From Bacteroidales bacterium (lineage in GTDB: Bacteria; Bacteroidota; Bacteroidia; Bacteroidales; JAADGE01): a DNA stretch of 6,548 nucleotides. The notes under the pieces were generated by a model that saw only the letters and a program-made list of their open reading frames with translations, had not been told where the DNA came from and searched no databases. The stretch lies in assembly GCA_029934265.1 (NCBI GenBank), contig JAOZMN010000167.1, positions 1-6,548 of the forward strand, given 5' to 3'. This document shows positions 5,977 to 6,548 of this stretch, piece after piece. The position numbers and the translations under genes are program-made. Every line of letters starts with the position of its first letter. The stretch's first letter is position 1.

Positions 5977-6548
5977 TTACCGAACTTTAAGTAAAAACTG
6001 CTCTATAATCGAAAGTGATTTTTTCGGCTCTTCGATATGTCCTGCGTGTCCGGAATTTTCAAAAATATAAGTTTGAGAATTTTTCGGCATTTTTATTTTT
6101 TCAAGAATTTCTATCGGTATAAAATTATCCTTTTTGCCTATAATATAACAAACAGGCACTTTCAAATTTTCAAAAACATCTTGATAATCGGGTCTGTTTT
6201 TCATTGCTTCCAACGAATTTACAATCCCGGATTCCGACATATTTAAAGCAATTTTTATTGCCTTTTTAATTTCAATATAAAATTTTTCGACATTTTCCGG
6301 TGCATAAATTTCCGGACAATGTTTTTTACAGATTTCGGAAGACGTGCCTTTACCTTTAATTATTTGTTCTATCGTTTTGCTTCGTAATTCTTTTTTTTCG
6401 GAAGTATCGGCAAAAGGTGTCGAATGAAACAGACACAAAGCTGCAAGTTTTTTAGGATATTTTTCAGCAAAAGCCAAAGCAACATATCCGCCCATAGAAT
6501 GTCCGATAATTGTTGCTTTTTTAATATTTTCCGCTTTCAAAACTTCAA
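5977..6548 (-). CDS. Alpha/beta-fold hydrolase, C-terminal part (runs off right edge)
   Basis: On the minus strand, 190 codons end at a TAA (5979-5977). The frame is open to the edge. It reads E-V-L-KAENIKKATIIGHSMGGYVAL, so a TTG at 6540 is an internal leucine and not a start. The nucleophile elbow G-H-S-M-G-G lies only about 15 residues after it, whereas the family has some 70-90 residues before the elbow, including the oxyanion-hole HG motif. That part is missing beyond the edge. The catalytic triad is visible, numbering from that leucine: Ser15 in the elbow, Asp138 in GKKDNFIP, and His165 in SGHAGHIEEP. A helical lid spans about residues 42-115. The substrate cannot be told: relatives include esterases, lactonases and C-C bond hydrolases (MhpC/YbfF/MenH-like). 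It converges on the transporter-like gene and shares the hairpin at 5907-5965 as terminator. Its promoter lies outside the window. Confidence 0.9.
   Translation of the reverse strand, partial: EVLKAENIKKATIIGHSMGGYVALAFAEKYPKKLAALCLFHSTPFADTSEKKELRSKTIEQIIKGKGTSSEICKKHCPEIYAPENVEKFYIEIKKAIKIALNMSESGIVNSLEAMKNRPDYQDVFENLKVPVCYIIGKKDNFIPIEILEKIKMPKNSQTYIFENSGHAGHIEEPKKSLSIIEQFLLKVR

Noticed and set aside
6538..6540. TTG as start codon of the hydrolase
   Set aside because: The frame stays open upstream to the edge, and starting here would remove the beta strands and the oxyanion-hole region that the fold needs before the GHSMGG elbow.

Overview
The window looks like chromosomal DNA from an AT-rich member of the Bacteroidota. 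The reasons are the strongly A/T-biased codon use, start sites without Shine-Dalgarno sequences, at least one Bacteroidota-type TAnnTTTG promoter box in each outward direction, and protein architectures that are familiar from that phylum (a Cache-HAMP-GAF sensor and a nucleotide-transporter-like protein fused to HEAT repeats and a cyclic-nucleotide-binding fold). The phylum is inferred from these features; no rRNA or other marker gene is present.

Layout. Positions 1-122 hold the first 40 codons of a minus-strand lipoprotein that runs off the left edge. A 653-base, very AT-rich divergent intergenic region follows (123-775), with candidate promoters facing both ways and one long-loop hairpin. 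Next come two plus-strand genes. The first (776-2473) encodes a membrane sensor with a periplasmic Cache domain, two HAMP-like segments, a GAF domain and a C-terminal coiled coil, and no recognisable output domain. A 201-base gap containing a short palindromic repeat and two consecutive hairpins separates it from the second (2675-5908). That one encodes a 1077-residue protein with about 12 membrane helices of the NTT (ATP/ADP translocase)/MFS-like type, a HEAT-like helical region, and a C-terminal cNMP-binding-like beta roll lacking the usual phosphate-binding motif. A convergent alpha/beta hydrolase gene on the minus strand (5977 to the right edge) completes the window.

The 68-base gap between the convergent genes is mostly an 18-bp perfect inverted repeat whose arms are themselves small palindromes. 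It probably acts as a bidirectional terminator. One related palindromic unit also sits directly after the sensor gene, so this looks like a dispersed repeat family placed at gene ends.

How the genes may work together: the sensor and the transporter-like protein point the same way, and both couple a membrane part to small-molecule-binding-type cytoplasmic domains. A functional link between them is only a hypothesis from proximity. The hydrolase and the lipoprotein lie on the opposite strand and are probably independent units. I see no CRISPR array, tRNA, rRNA, transposase or phage gene.
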